From Fibrella aestuarina BUZ 2 (GTDB lineage: Bacteria > Bacteroidota > Bacteroidia > Cytophagales > Spirosomataceae), in NCBI RefSeq assembly GCF_000331105.1, contig NC_020054.1, forward strand, positions 672,001-736,000: a stretch of DNA of 64,000 nt, given 5' to 3'. The notes under the pieces were generated by a model that saw nothing but the letters and a program-made list of their open reading frames with translations, was not told where the DNA came from and searched no databases. Position 1 is the first letter of the stretch. Every line of letters begins with the position of its first letter. A program made the position numbers and the translations under genes. Positions 25,610 to 35,504 of this stretch are shown here, in pieces.

Positions 25610-26812
25610 TCAGTGCACCGGCGCACGACGGCTCGATGCCACGACGGCAAAGCGATCTTTCAGGCGTAGGAATGGCTGCTCGAAAAAGCGATACGACAGC
25701 CAGGCCAGCAGCGTCGTCAGGCCAAAGGTGGTTGTATAAAGGGCCGCCGTTAGCGCGCTATTTACCTGTCCGTTGGCAACCAGCGACGTGGGCCAGGTAC
25801 GTATGAAGAGGTTGAGCAGCAGCGTCAGGACGAGGGGGTGGTACATGTACAGCCCATACGAAATGTCGCCCATGAAGCGCGTCAGCGGGTTATCGAGTTT
25901 AAGCAGCGAGTGCGGATTCCCGGCCAGATTCAGGATGGCAAAGCAGAAAAACAGGGCGTAGAACTCGTAATTGAAACCCGTGGGTTTGAGGCTGAATATC
26001 AGTGCCAGCCCCAACAACGCATAGACGCCCAGTTGCACATCGCGCCGAAACAGGATCGGTAATACAGGATGCCGCCGAAACAACAGCCACGCTCCGGCCC
26101 CGCCGATGGCCATACAGCCAATGCGGAACTGCGCCAGGAAATAAGCCAGAAAGCCAAACAGGCTGTCCCGGTTCAGGTCGCTGCTATACACCGCCCGTAC
26201 GACGAACCGTTCGTAGAGAAACCAGCCCGCCAGCAAAACCACCACGCTCAACACAACCTGAAGGGTGCGCTTCGGGTTGGGGCTCAGAATCAGCCACGGC
26301 CACATCAGGTAGAATTGTTCCTCCACGCCAATCGACCAGGTGTGTGAGACCATCGGCGCGGCGCCGTAGAGGGCTACGGCCACGTTGGGGAAAATACTGC
26401 AATAGAGCGCGACCTGCGTCCAGAAATGCGCCACGCCGGGCCCAATCTGCCCCAGAAATTCGGTGGGCGTTTGGAGTAGCCGTACGTGCGGCCAGACAAA
26501 AAGCCCCGTCAGTACGGTGAGAAAGTATAGCGGCCAGATGCGGAGAATACGCCGGATGTAGAATTTACGGATGTCGACCCGGCCCGTCCGTTGTTGCTCG
26601 GCCAGCAACAGGTACGTGATGAGAAAGCCGCTCAGCACAAAAAACAGCGACACGCCCTGCCGACCCAGCTGATAGATGAACGGCCGGGCCCAGAGGTCTT
26701 CGCGCCCCAGCAGAAACACGGTTTTGTATTCTTCCAGATGGTGGACAATCACCGCCGATGCCGCAATAAACCGGACCCCGTTGAACCCTTTAAAATAAAT
26801 TGAACCCGACAT
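25610..26812 (-). CDS. Acyltransferase 3 family membrane protein (OafA-like)
   Basis: 400 residues from ATG 26812 (MSGSIYFKGFNGVRF). About ten TM segments; conserved elements FNGVRFIAASAVIVHHL, with the catalytic His, and SLFFVLSGFLITYLL identify acyltransferase 3. SIGVEEQFYLMWPWL is the usual TM loop signature. These enzymes O-acetylate or succinylate surface polysaccharide. It ends two bases from the convergent dipeptidase gene. Confidence 0.9.
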   Translation of the reverse strand: MSGSIYFKGFNGVRFIAASAVIVHHLEEYKTVFLLGREDLWARPFIYQLGRQGVSLFFVLSGFLITYLLLAEQQRTGRVDIRKFYIRRILRIWPLYFLTVLTGLFVWPHVRLLQTPTEFLGQIGPGVAHFWTQVALYCSIFPNVAVALYGAAPMVSHTWSIGVEEQFYLMWPWLILSPNPKRTLQVVLSVVVLLAGWFLYERFVVRAVYSSDLNRDSLFGFLAYFLAQFRIGCMAIGGAGAWLLFRRHPVLPILFRRDVQLGVYALLGLALIFSLKPTGFNYEFYALFFCFAILNLAGNPHSLLKLDNPLTRFMGDISYGLYMYHPLVLTLLLNLFIRTWPTSLVANGQVNSALTAALYTTTFGLTTLLAWLSYRFFEQPFLRLKDRFAVVASSRRAPVH

Positions 26813-26878
26813 GGCGGTAAAGATAATGGGCCGCGAACACGGTCCGCTGCCCATCCGATGTGTATCCTTTGTCGTTCC

Positions 26879-29005
26879 TTACAGCGAGAAGGCGACAAAT
26901 TGCCTGCCCGTTTTGGTGCCTAGTTTGCTACCCCCGCAGGCGATCACGACATACTGCTTCCCGCCCACTTCGTAGATGCTTGGGGTAGCGTAAGCTGCCG
27001 CCGGGAGCGTCGTTTGCCAAAGCACCTTGCCCGTTTTGGTATCGAACACCCGAAACTGCTCGTCTTTGGTGGCCCCAATAAACAGCAGCCCACTCGCCGT
27101 AACGGCCGGACCGCCGTAGTTTTCGGTGCCGGTAGGCGTGCCACCGTTCTTCTCGGAAATGGCTTTCACGTCGCCCAGCGGTACCTGCCAGCGGTGCTTG
27201 CCCGTGTTGAGGTCGATGGCCGTCAGCGTGCCCCAGGGCGGCGCAATGGCCGGCATACCCTGACTGTCGACAAAGCGGTTATAGCCCGTCACTTTATAAG
27301 GCTGATAGGGTTGCCGCGAGGTGGCGGACGTCGCGTACGCGCTGACCTCCTGCTTTTCAACCCCGAACAGAAAATCGACCAGTGCCTTTTTCTCGTCGGC
27401 GGTCAGTTGGGTGAAGCCGGGCATTATGCCTTTGCCGCCACTCACGATCTGCGATACATAAGCGCGGTCACGCCGTTGACCAATATCGACCAGCGATGGG
27501 TAGCCGCTCTTTGGGTTGCCTTTGCGCTCGGGCCCGTGGCAGCTCTGGCAATTGAGTGTATATACGCGCTGACCAGGGCTGAGGTGCGCCAGTTCGTCGG
27601 CTTTAGGCGTGTCGCGAAGCTTAAAAATCCAGGCCATTTCGTTGGCGTTGACATACAACGTACCTGACCCATCGGCGGCTGATCCACCCCACTCGGCGCC
27701 ACCGTCGCAGCCGGGAAAGAGCAACGTACCGGCCCCACGATTGATGGGCGCAAACGGTCGGCTGTCGATCTGCTTAAACAGGGTCGTAATCGAATCTTTA
27801 TCAACCGAATAGGGATTCAGCTGATCGACGGTCAGGGTCTGCCGGGCAAAGGGTGCGGGCAGGGTCGGTACGGGCTGCGTGGGCCAAGTCGTCTCGCCAG
27901 GTACGTCGGACTTGGGTACGGGAATTTCCTTGATCGGGAAGATGGGGCGGCCGGTGGTGCGGTCAAACACATACACGTAGCCGGATTTGGTCGTTTGGGC
28001 CACCACATCGACCGGTTTGCCGTTTTGCTGAATGGTCAGCAGCGTGGGTGGCGCGGGCAGGTCGCGGTCCCAGATATCGTGGTGAAAAAACTGAAAATGC
28101 CAGAGCCGTTTGCCGCTGTTGGCGTCGAGGGCGAGCAGGCAATTGGCGTAGAGGTTCTGGCCTTTGCGGTTGCCGCCGTAGAAATCATACGAAGCCGACC
28201 CCGTGGGCACAAACACAATCCCGCGTTTGGAATCGACGGCCATGCCTGCCCAGCAGTTGGCCCCGCCAATATCGGGGTTTTTGTAGGCGTCTTTGGGCCA
28301 GGTTTCGTAACCCGCCTCGCCGGGATGCGGAATGGTCCGAAACGTCCAGGCCAGTCGGCCTGTTTGCACGTCGAAGGCGCGTACGTAGCCCGGTGCCGCC
28401 CCCGCTTCTTCTGACACCCGCACGGGCATGATGATCAGGTTCTGGTAAATGGCACCCGGCGTGTTGGAGATGATAAACTTGTCCTTATTCGTGTCGCCCA
28501 GGCCAATGTGCAGGTCGAGGCGTCCGTTATCGCCAAAGGTCGGAACGGTTTTGCCGGTGCGGGCATCGAGGGCGTAGATATGGCTGCCCATCGTGTACAG
28601 AATACGCCGGTCGTTCCCGTCGGCCGATTGCCAGTAGGAGACACCCCGGCTCGTGCTGTGCCAGGCATTCAGCTTTTCGCCGTCGAAGCGCCACAGCTCA
28701 CGGCCCGTGGCGGCATCGAGCGCAAACGCCTGCACGGCTGCTGTTACGCCGTAGAGCACCCCATCAACGATGATTGGGTTGCACTGCATTTGTCCGGCGT
28801 CGGGCGCGTCGTAGGTCCAGGCTACGCGCAGGTTTTGTACGTTATCGGGCGTAATCTGCGTTAGAGGCGAGTAGTGCGCCCGGTCGGGGCCACCCAGGTA
28901 ATCGGCCCAGTTAGTAGTACCAGCGGTTTTGGTAGGCGGATCGGGCAGGAAGGTGAACGCCAGACCGGCAAAAAGGGCAAGCGCTGGCAGCGATCGGTTC
29001 ATCAT
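26879..29005 (-). CDS. PQQ-dependent quinoprotein dehydrogenase with inserted cytochrome c domain
   Basis: 708 residues. A signal peptide (LALFAGLAFTFLP) precedes an eight-bladed PQQ propeller like that of glucose dehydrogenases (WADYLGGPDRAHYSPLTQI, ALDANSGKRLWHFQ). Between blades, a c-type cytochrome domain is inserted: CQSCH at 486-490 with axial Met in GIMPGF near 525. The protein ends in propeller again (about 590-708). It would oxidise a sugar or alcohol in the periplasm and pass electrons to its own haem. No PQQ synthesis genes are in the window. Confidence 0.88.
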   Translation of the reverse strand: MMNRSLPALALFAGLAFTFLPDPPTKTAGTTNWADYLGGPDRAHYSPLTQITPDNVQNLRVAWTYDAPDAGQMQCNPIIVDGVLYGVTAAVQAFALDAATGRELWRFDGEKLNAWHSTSRGVSYWQSADGNDRRILYTMGSHIYALDARTGKTVPTFGDNGRLDLHIGLGDTNKDKFIISNTPGAIYQNLIIMPVRVSEEAGAAPGYVRAFDVQTGRLAWTFRTIPHPGEAGYETWPKDAYKNPDIGGANCWAGMAVDSKRGIVFVPTGSASYDFYGGNRKGQNLYANCLLALDANSGKRLWHFQFFHHDIWDRDLPAPPTLLTIQQNGKPVDVVAQTTKSGYVYVFDRTTGRPIFPIKEIPVPKSDVPGETTWPTQPVPTLPAPFARQTLTVDQLNPYSVDKDSITTLFKQIDSRPFAPINRGAGTLLFPGCDGGAEWGGSAADGSGTLYVNANEMAWIFKLRDTPKADELAHLSPGQRVYTLNCQSCHGPERKGNPKSGYPSLVDIGQRRDRAYVSQIVSGGKGIMPGFTQLTADEKKALVDFLFGVEKQEVSAYATSATSRQPYQPYKVTGYNRFVDSQGMPAIAPPWGTLTAIDLNTGKHRWQVPLGDVKAISEKNGGTPTGTENYGGPAVTASGLLFIGATKDEQFRVFDTKTGKVLWQTTLPAAAYATPSIYEVGGKQYVVIACGGSKLGTKTGRQFVAFSL

Positions 29006-29126
29006 GACAGTTTAGGACAATTCATCAAATATAGTTGGACAAAGGCAATGCCGCTACGCATTTTGGTGGCCCGAACCTGAGTGCGTGGGTTGCATTTCTA
29101 ATCGGCTGGCTGAACCTTTGCGAACA

Positions 29127-29528
29127 ATGAAAAACCCCTTCTTTTACGTGCTACTGCTCGTGCTGGTGCTGCTCGACGGCTGGCTTATGTCGCACCCCAA
29201 CCTGCTGGGTCGGGCTGGCATCTTTTTCTACGATTACAATTACCTCAAAACCTTTCCGCGGGCGTTGGGAACCGTAGCGGCGGTGGTTGGGCTGGCTGTG
29301 TTGCTGGCCTGGGTGGGAAGCCGGGCCGGGCGCGCCGTATCGTTGGCCTTACTGCTGATGCTGCTCGTCTTGAGCGGGTACTGGTTTGCCATCAGCGTCG
29401 GCCAGTTTAACTCGGGCGTGTACAAACTGACCGGCGCGGGTTTCCGGGCGGGGGCTATCCTGCTACCGGGGCTGGTTGTGCTGGTCTTTGGCAAAGGGCT
29501 GTACGATACCCTGACCCAACGCCGTTAA
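29127..29528 (+). CDS. Small polytopic membrane protein
   Basis: 133 residues from ATG 29127 (MKNPFFYVLLLVLVLLDGWLM). Four predicted TM segments, including LGTVAAVVGLAVLLAWV, AVSLALLLMLLVLSGYWF and GAILLPGLVVLVFGK. No family recognised. It lies 28 bp upstream of the SDR gene on the same strand and may be its operon partner. Confidence 0.72.
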   Translation: MKNPFFYVLLLVLVLLDGWLMSHPNLLGRAGIFFYDYNYLKTFPRALGTVAAVVGLAVLLAWVGSRAGRAVSLALLLMLLVLSGYWFAISVGQFNSGVYKLTGAGFRAGAILLPGLVVLVFGKGLYDTLTQRR

Positions 29529-29556
29529 GTTTACTTCCTAAACAACATCCGATTCG

Positions 29557-30324
29557 ATGAACACCTTATTTTCGTTACAGGGGCAGCGCGCCTTAGTCAC
29601 CGGGGCTACCAAAGGCATCGGCGAGGCCATTACCCGCCAATTTCTGCAACTCGGCGCGGCCGTCTTTATGGTTGCCCGCGACAACGACCTGCTTCAGCAA
29701 CAGCTAACCGATTATCGGCAACAGGGCTACACCGTGGAAGGCCTCGCCATCGACATGAGCCAGCCTGACTCGGTAGAAAAACTGGTTCAGACCGTGCGCG
29801 ACGGCTGGGGTAGCATCACGGTGCTGGTCAACAACGTTGGTACGAACGTGCGCAAGTCCACCGCCGAGTATTCAGCCGACGATTATGATTACGTCATGAA
29901 CACCAACCTGCGGCAAGCCTACGAACTCTCGCAGGCAACGTACCCACTGCTGAAGGCCGTGGGCCAGAGCAGCATCGTGTTCGTGTCGTCGGTGTCGGGT
30001 CAAACCCATACGAGCAGCGGCTCGCTCTATGGCATGAGCAAGGCCGCCATCAACCAACTCACGCGCAACCTGGCGGTGGAATGGGCTACCGACGGCATCC
30101 GGGTCAACGCCGTCGCACCCTGGTACATCCGTACGCCGCTGGCCGCCCCCGTGCTCGACAACCCCGATAAGCTGGCCGGTATTCTGGCCCGGACGCCCAT
30201 GAAGCGGGTGGGCGAGCCTGAAGAAGTAGCCTCGGCGGTATCGTTCCTGAGTATGCCCGCCGCCAGCTACATCACCGGGCAGGTACTGGCCCTCGATGGG
30301 GGGCTGCTCGCCTGGGGGTATTAA
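29557..30324 (+). CDS. SDR family oxidoreductase (tropinone reductase-like)
   Basis: 255 residues with the classical short-chain dehydrogenase layout: cofactor motif TGATKGIG (15-22), NNVG near 90, catalytic Ser in FVSSVSG (about 142) and YGMSK (about 157-161). The C-terminal [10 protein letters not shown] is also typical. The substrate is not defined. The last four bases overlap the convergent MFS gene. Confidence 0.9.
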   Translation: MNTLFSLQGQRALVTGATKGIGEAITRQFLQLGAAVFMVARDNDLLQQQLTDYRQQGYTVEGLAIDMSQPDSVEKLVQTVRDGWGSITVLVNNVGTNVRKSTAEYSADDYDYVMNTNLRQAYELSQATYPLLKAVGQSSIVFVSSVSGQTHTSSGSLYGMSKAAINQLTRNLAVEWATDGIRVNAVAPWYIRTPLAAPVLDNPDKLAGILARTPMKRVGEPEEVASAVSFLSMPAASYITGQVLALDGGLLAWGY

Positions 30325-31565
30325 GCCGCCGGTTGAGCCATGCTGGCTTGCATGCGGCGAAAGAGCGTGAGCAGAACCAGTAAGAGCGTGATGGGCACCA
30401 GCGAGGCGTAGAAAGCAGCTTGCCCGCCGTAGAGCTCAAACACGCGGCCCGTAATGAGTGAGCCCGTCGTGCCACCCAGCGCCGAGAACACGACAATCAG
30501 CCCCGCCATCGGTCCGTGTTGGCGCAGGGGCAGGCTGCTGAGGATCGCGGAGTTAATGGCCGGGTAAATAGGCGCGATGAACAACCCAATCAGCGGAAAA
30601 ATGAAGGCTGCCGCGGGCGCATCGCCCCAGCCGTAGTCGTTGTTCATCACAGCCTGGCTGGCGGCCTGCTCGGCAAGGGGAAGTGCCAGCAACACCAGCC
30701 CTCCCGCGATGACCAGGCAGCTCATCAGCAGCCAGTACCACGACACTTTCTGGAGAATGAATCCGGCCAGAAACCGCCCCAGCGCCGTACTTGCCGCCAG
30801 AATGCTCGCCATCTGAATGCTCAACGAGGCGGGTAGCTTCAGGTATTTATTGTTGAACGTGGGTAGCCAGCTCATAATGCCCTGTTCCATCAAGACATAC
30901 GTAAAAGCCGTCAGCACAAACACCAGCACCACGGGCGTCACGGCCAGCCGCAGCATATCGGCCATGTTGTTGAGCCCCACCGCCTTCTCGCCCGAACGTA
31001 CCTGCGATTCGTCGAGGGGCGTAGTCAGCAGCAGCAAAAAGGCGGCACCGGCCATGGCGGCCAGCACGTAATACACCCGCAGCCAGTTGGTCGACTGGGG
31101 TTGGCTGCTATCGACAAACGCGCTGAACAGAAAGTAGCCCGACAGCACGCCAATCATGAAAATCGACTCCAGGAAGTTCATGAAACTGGCGTGTTCGTCG
31201 GCGTCGCGCGTGACGAGGCCAATCGTGGCGAAGGCGGAGACTTTGATCAGCGCAAAACTGGACCCGACGGCAGCGAACAGCAGTTTGGTCGTCCAGAAAG
31301 CAGGAACCTGCGGCATGAGCAGGCAGGCAACGGTAACCAGGCCGAGGGCCGTCAGCATGGCCTGTTTATAGCCAATCCGGGTTATGAACGAAGCAACGAC
31401 AAACGAAACCAAGGCAATCGACAGGTCTTTGAAGGCTTCGAGGATCGAGGCGCCCGTGGCTGAAACACCGTAATTGTTCTGGACTTGTAAAATCACGGTC
31501 CCGACGCTGTTGAGCAGGATGGCAAACACAACGTAGTTCAGAAAAAGGGAAAGCTTTAGGCGCAT
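30321..31565 (-). CDS. MFS transporter
   Basis: 414 residues, 12 predicted TM segments. N-terminal [19 protein letters not shown] and the [13 protein letters not shown] loop fit the major facilitator superfamily, of the FucP/sugar-transporter-like or nitrate-like type rather than drug exporters. No substrate can be assigned. It faces the SDR gene with a 4-bp overlap of stop codons (TTAA shared). Confidence 0.85.
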   Translation of the reverse strand: MRLKLSLFLNYVVFAILLNSVGTVILQVQNNYGVSATGASILEAFKDLSIALVSFVVASFITRIGYKQAMLTALGLVTVACLLMPQVPAFWTTKLLFAAVGSSFALIKVSAFATIGLVTRDADEHASFMNFLESIFMIGVLSGYFLFSAFVDSSQPQSTNWLRVYYVLAAMAGAAFLLLLTTPLDESQVRSGEKAVGLNNMADMLRLAVTPVVLVFVLTAFTYVLMEQGIMSWLPTFNNKYLKLPASLSIQMASILAASTALGRFLAGFILQKVSWYWLLMSCLVIAGGLVLLALPLAEQAASQAVMNNDYGWGDAPAAAFIFPLIGLFIAPIYPAINSAILSSLPLRQHGPMAGLIVVFSALGGTTGSLITGRVFELYGGQAAFYASLVPITLLLVLLTLFRRMQASMAQPAA

Positions 31566-31575
31566 GGTGGTGAAT

Positions 31576-31699
31576 TTTTAACGCAAAGGCGGGAAGATTA
31601 CGCAAAGAACGCAACCATTTGGGCCTTAGCCGTATTGCAGAAAGTATATAATTCATTGGGTACGTCTTTCGCGTTATCCGTTGTGTCTTTGCGGTAAAA
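31576..31699. repeat. Imperfect inverted repeat with CGCAAAGA units
   Basis: Left arm about 31576-31613 and right arm about 31663-31699 share TTTTAnCGCAAAG ends and ACGCnAAAGA cores in inverted orientation. It fills the divergent gap between the MFS gene (minus) and trehalase (plus). CGCAAAG-rich repeats of this type are common between genes in Bacteroidota. Confidence 0.65.
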
Positions 31700-31709
31700 C
31701 CACGTTTCT

Positions 31710-33200
31710 ATGTCTCTTTTTCACGACGTGCAGATGGGTCGGGTCTTTCCTGATCAGAAAACGTTTGTCGACTGTATCCCTAATGAGAATCCGGCTGAGG
31801 TTGAGGCGGCTTACGAAGCGGCCCGTCAGCAGCCCGATTTTGAGCTGTCTACCTTTGTGCTGGCTCATTTTACGCTGCCCGAACGCCCCGCTACCGACTA
31901 CGTCAGCGATACCCGCCTGACCACGGCGGCGCACATCGACCGGCTGTGGGAGCGGCTCACGCGCCCCGCCGACGTACCTGTGCCGCATGATTCGCGGGTG
32001 GCGCTACCCCATCCGTATGTGGTGCCGGGCGGCCGTTTCCGCGAAATCTTTTACTGGGATAGTTACTTTACGATGCTGGGGTTGCGCGAGTCGGGCCGCA
32101 CCGACCTGATCCGGGACATGATCGATAATTTTGCCTACCTCATCGACACCGTTGGTTTTATTCCGAATGGCAACCGAACGTATTTTCTGAGCCGGTCGCA
32201 ACCGCCGTTTTTCGGGCTGATGGTGCAACTGCTGGCCCACATCGACGGGCCCGCCGTGCTGACAACGTACCTGCCGCAACTGGAAAAAGAATATGCCTTC
32301 TGGATGCACGGTGCCGACGCACTGTCGGCCGACAAGCGGGTTGGAAAACGGGTCGTGCGCCTGCCAAATGGAGCCATCCTGAATCGCCATTGGGACCCAT
32401 CGCCCACACCCCGCCCCGAATCGTATCGGCAGGAGCTGGAACTGACGCCCGACGCGCAGGAGCTGGGTACGTTGCCCGAAACGCTCTACACGCACATCCG
32501 GGCCGCCTGCGAATCGGGTTGGGATTTCAGCAGCCGGTGGTTTACCGAGGAACAATCGATGGCTACAATCCGCGCCGCCGACATCATACCCGTCGATCTG
32601 AACTGCCTGCTCTACACGCTTGAACAAACGCTGGCCAGGGCCTACGCAAGCGCAGACAATACAACGAAGCAGGCTACGTTCGAACAGGCCGCCACCAATC
32701 GGCAGGCGCTCATTCTGACCACGTTCTGGAACGCCGAAACGGGCTTTTTCCATGACTACGCCATAGATACCAACGAGCTAACCCCCTCGCTGACGCTGGC
32801 CGCCGCGTTTCCGCTGTTCTGCAAGCTGGCGACGCCCGAACAGGCCGCGCAGGTGCACGAGCGACTCAAGGCCGATTTCCTGCAGGCGGGTGGCTGGGTG
32901 ACCACGCTTTGCCAAAGTGGGCAGCAGTGGGACTGGCCTAACGGCTGGGCACCGTTGCAATGGATTGTCTACAAAGGCCTGCTCAACTACAGCTTTGCCG
33001 AAACCGCGCACGAAGGCCGCGACAATTGGGTAACTCTCAACGACAAGGTATTCCGGGCAACGGGCAAGATGATGGAAAAATACAACGTGGTCGATGCAGC
33101 CCTCACCACGGGCGGCGGCGAATACCCTAACCAAGACGGCTTTGGCTGGACCAACGGCGTGTATCTGGCCTTGACGACGGGTGGCGGGGAAAAAGATTAG
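31710..33200 (+). CDS. treF: Trehalase, glycoside hydrolase family 37
   Basis: 496 residues. Both GH37 signatures are exact: PGGRFREIFYWDSY at 106-119 and QWDWPNGWAP near 406-415. It cleaves trehalose to two glucose. No signal peptide is present, so it should act in the cytoplasm, hence TreF rather than TreA. The Gly-rich lid (TTGGGEYPNQDGFGW) near the C-terminus is followed by a second ALTTGGGE at the very end, an unusual repetition. It overlaps the McrC-like gene by four bases, tail to tail. Confidence 0.93.
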   Translation: MSLFHDVQMGRVFPDQKTFVDCIPNENPAEVEAAYEAARQQPDFELSTFVLAHFTLPERPATDYVSDTRLTTAAHIDRLWERLTRPADVPVPHDSRVALPHPYVVPGGRFREIFYWDSYFTMLGLRESGRTDLIRDMIDNFAYLIDTVGFIPNGNRTYFLSRSQPPFFGLMVQLLAHIDGPAVLTTYLPQLEKEYAFWMHGADALSADKRVGKRVVRLPNGAILNRHWDPSPTPRPESYRQELELTPDAQELGTLPETLYTHIRAACESGWDFSSRWFTEEQSMATIRAADIIPVDLNCLLYTLEQTLARAYASADNTTKQATFEQAATNRQALILTTFWNAETGFFHDYAIDTNELTPSLTLAAAFPLFCKLATPEQAAQVHERLKADFLQAGGWVTTLCQSGQQWDWPNGWAPLQWIVYKGLLNYSFAETAHEGRDNWVTLNDKVFRATGKMMEKYNVVDAALTTGGGEYPNQDGFGWTNGVYLALTTGGGEKD

Positions 33201-34504
33201 GTAGCCTCGATCGTGGCCAGAACGGCGTCAACCTCGTCCATCAGCGGGTTATCCAGATTGAACGGCACTACGTATAGCCGGAGCGACGGGTCATAGCCAA
33301 AGACCCGCAACGGTTGCTTAAAATGCTCGTGGGCAGGGTAGATCAGCACCAGTTGGGTGGCGTCGTACTTTTTGCCGTAGGCATAGAGCTGGTACAAATC
33401 GGCCTGATCAATGCCGTAATGGCCGTTGGTGTCCTGGGCGTTGATCGTCTTCCACTTCGTATCGAGGATGATCGTCTGACCATTGCGCCGCAGCAGCAGA
33501 TCGGGGCGGAGTTTGAAACGGGGCTGCCCTTCGTGTTCATCGATCAAATGGGCTGAAGCGGATTGTACCTCGGCCCCCACGCGCCGAAACCCCGCCGCTA
33601 CGTACTGCTCAAACACCCGCTCGATCGGAAACAGCAGGCAGGCCGCTACCTGCGGGCCTTCGCACAGGCTGGCTCCCCGGCCACCGAGTAGCCAACCCGC
33701 CAGCCGCAACGCCGGCTCATACGTTCGGGGCAGGCGACTCGTCTGGCCAGCCTGCTGAAGGGATGCCAACTGCGGCGCCAGCCCGCCCGGCCGATTGGGG
33801 TTGTAGGTCGGCGTCGATACGTCGGCCAACGTACCCAGCAACTGGCGGCAACGCGTCTGGTTGCTGGTGGTTCGGGTACGTTGCGCAACGTGCAGCAGAG
33901 CCAGTTTCAGCAGCCGGTTGGGCGCAATATCCGGCGTGTGGTCGTCGTAGCGAACGGCCAGCTGATCGGGGCGATATTGGCGGAGCTGATCGGCGAGGCG
34001 CAGTTTGCCGCGCAGCACCGGTAGATCGGCCTCCTGGGTGACGTAAGCCCGAGCCAGGCCACCGCTCAGTGCCTGCGCCGTTTCGCGCAGAAAGGCGTCG
34101 ATGAATACTTCCCAGAGCGGCAACGGACTGGGGCCGCTATGCGCCGTGTTGATGTACCGAAAGGGCGGGTCGGAGAGGTGCCGCAACAGCGAGGGTAGGT
34201 AGCCCACGCGAGGCTGGATGTCGAATGCCAGGCCGCCGCGCAGTTCGAGCAGCCCCACGTAGTTGCGCAGCCGGATCATCTCGCGGTTGCGGTGGAGGGC
34301 GTAGGTCAGCAGGCCGTCGGCGTCGGGCAGGGTAGCAGCCAGTTGTTTGACCGCATCGAATGCTTCATCGGGCAGCAGCAATTCGTCGGGCAGCGCGGGT
34401 CCGTTGGGGGCATCGCTGGCGCGGCGCAGGGTGGTGCGTTCGGTGACGGTGTAGAGCAAGGCCGGGATGCGTTCAGGAGGCAGAGACGCCCAACGAAGGT
34501 ACAA
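33197..34504 (-). CDS. McrC-family restriction nuclease, no McrB nearby
   Basis: 435 residues. The N-terminal half holds the McrC-type region (GLLELRGGLAFDIQPRVGYLPSLLRHL and the central LPVLRGKLRLADQLRQ). The C-terminal part has a PD-(D/E)xK nuclease: KLRPDLLL then IILDTKWK at about 330-350. McrC normally works with the AAA+ GTPase McrB to cut modified-cytosine DNA. No McrB or other AAA+ gene lies in this window: the neighbours are a META lipoprotein upstream and trehalase downstream. The start is unclear; TTG 34504 is used, nine bases after the upstream stop. Confidence 0.85.
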   Translation of the reverse strand: MYLRWASLPPERIPALLYTVTERTTLRRASDAPNGPALPDELLLPDEAFDAVKQLAATLPDADGLLTYALHRNREMIRLRNYVGLLELRGGLAFDIQPRVGYLPSLLRHLSDPPFRYINTAHSGPSPLPLWEVFIDAFLRETAQALSGGLARAYVTQEADLPVLRGKLRLADQLRQYRPDQLAVRYDDHTPDIAPNRLLKLALLHVAQRTRTTSNQTRCRQLLGTLADVSTPTYNPNRPGGLAPQLASLQQAGQTSRLPRTYEPALRLAGWLLGGRGASLCEGPQVAACLLFPIERVFEQYVAAGFRRVGAEVQSASAHLIDEHEGQPRFKLRPDLLLRRNGQTIILDTKWKTINAQDTNGHYGIDQADLYQLYAYGKKYDATQLVLIYPAHEHFKQPLRVFGYDPSLRLYVVPFNLDNPLMDEVDAVLATIEAT

Positions 34505-34513
34505 CCTAAGCGG

Positions 34514-35371
34514 CTACGGCGCTTTGGTCAGCGTCATCACGTATTGCCCGTTGGCCAGCAGCGTCAGGCGGTCTTTACCAATGCGGAAGAGTGTCGATTG
34601 CTGAAGCGCTTCCAGGTACGTCTCCTCGAAGGGATTGGCGCACTTCTTATTCGTCGTGTTTTTCACCGTGAACTGCACGTGGTCGCCGTCGGCAATGATC
34701 TCACCTTTCAGCTTGTTGCAGCCCGTAGTGCCTTCCACTTTATTGTCGCTCAGGTCGATCATGAGCTGGGGTAGTTCGTTGCTGGGAAACTGACCAGCTC
34801 GCACCCGCTGCCCTTTGAAGGTTTCGAGTGTCCAGGTGCCGTCGAGGCGATCACTGCCTTTGATAAACGAACCATACCCCTGGTAGCGGCGCCCATTGGC
34901 ATCGACCCGCACCGTATAGGCGTAGGTACGTCCCGTGAGGTTGTCGCGGGCGGCCGTTGGCTCGATATATACCTTCATGCGGCTGGGCCGATTGGCGGCG
35001 TAAGATCGGCGGCTGGCGGTAGCTACCAGGCCCCCACCAACGCGGGCGTCGAGCAGCACACCACTCCGTTTGCCAATCGGCTGCGGCTTGGGCATCTCGG
35101 CTACCAGCGTAGCGCTGCTGTAGGGTTTGAACAGAATCTGCCGCGAGAAATCGATGTCCATCGACCACTCGGATGGGGTGATGCCAGCGGCAACGAAATC
35201 GATGCCGGTTTGCCGTTTTGCCCGCCATTGGGCTGCTTCGGGCAGCGGGGCAACGGGTGCTTTTTTAGCGTCGGCGGTTTTGGTTGAGGGGAGGGCCGAT
35301 CGGTTACAACTAATTAGGGATATGAGCCACATACTCACCAGCCCTACGACACGAACAAATCTCATATGCAT
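34514..35371 (-). CDS. META (HslJ-like) domain lipoprotein
   Basis: 285 residues. The lipobox LISLISC near residue 22 marks an outer or inner membrane lipoprotein. The N-terminal half resembles an uncharacterised COG3650-like domain (QWRAKRQTGIDFVAAGITPSEW). The C-terminal META domain starts at about 170 with LDGTWTLETF and contains GTTGCNKLKG and KKCANPF, standard for HslJ-like proteins. The role is unknown; HslJ relates to novobiocin tolerance in E. coli. Confidence 0.85.
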   Translation of the reverse strand: MHMRFVRVVGLVSMWLISLISCNRSALPSTKTADAKKAPVAPLPEAAQWRAKRQTGIDFVAAGITPSEWSMDIDFSRQILFKPYSSATLVAEMPKPQPIGKRSGVLLDARVGGGLVATASRRSYAANRPSRMKVYIEPTAARDNLTGRTYAYTVRVDANGRRYQGYGSFIKGSDRLDGTWTLETFKGQRVRAGQFPSNELPQLMIDLSDNKVEGTTGCNKLKGEIIADGDHVQFTVKNTTNKKCANPFEETYLEALQQSTLFRIGKDRLTLLANGQYVMTLTKAP

Positions 35372-35504
35372 ATCCTACAACGCCAATAGGCTAACAATTA
35401 GTGCCTCGAAAAGCGCGAAAACCGGGTGGTTGCCGGTCGCTGGCCCCGTAACCGGGCAGGCATCTTGAAAATAGACTTTCCAGACTTTAGCCTTTTTTTG
35501 CGGT

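Noticed and set aside
31566..31709. Riboswitch upstream of trehalase
   Set aside because: The structure is explained by the CGCAAAGA inverted repeat; no known riboswitch core is recognisable.
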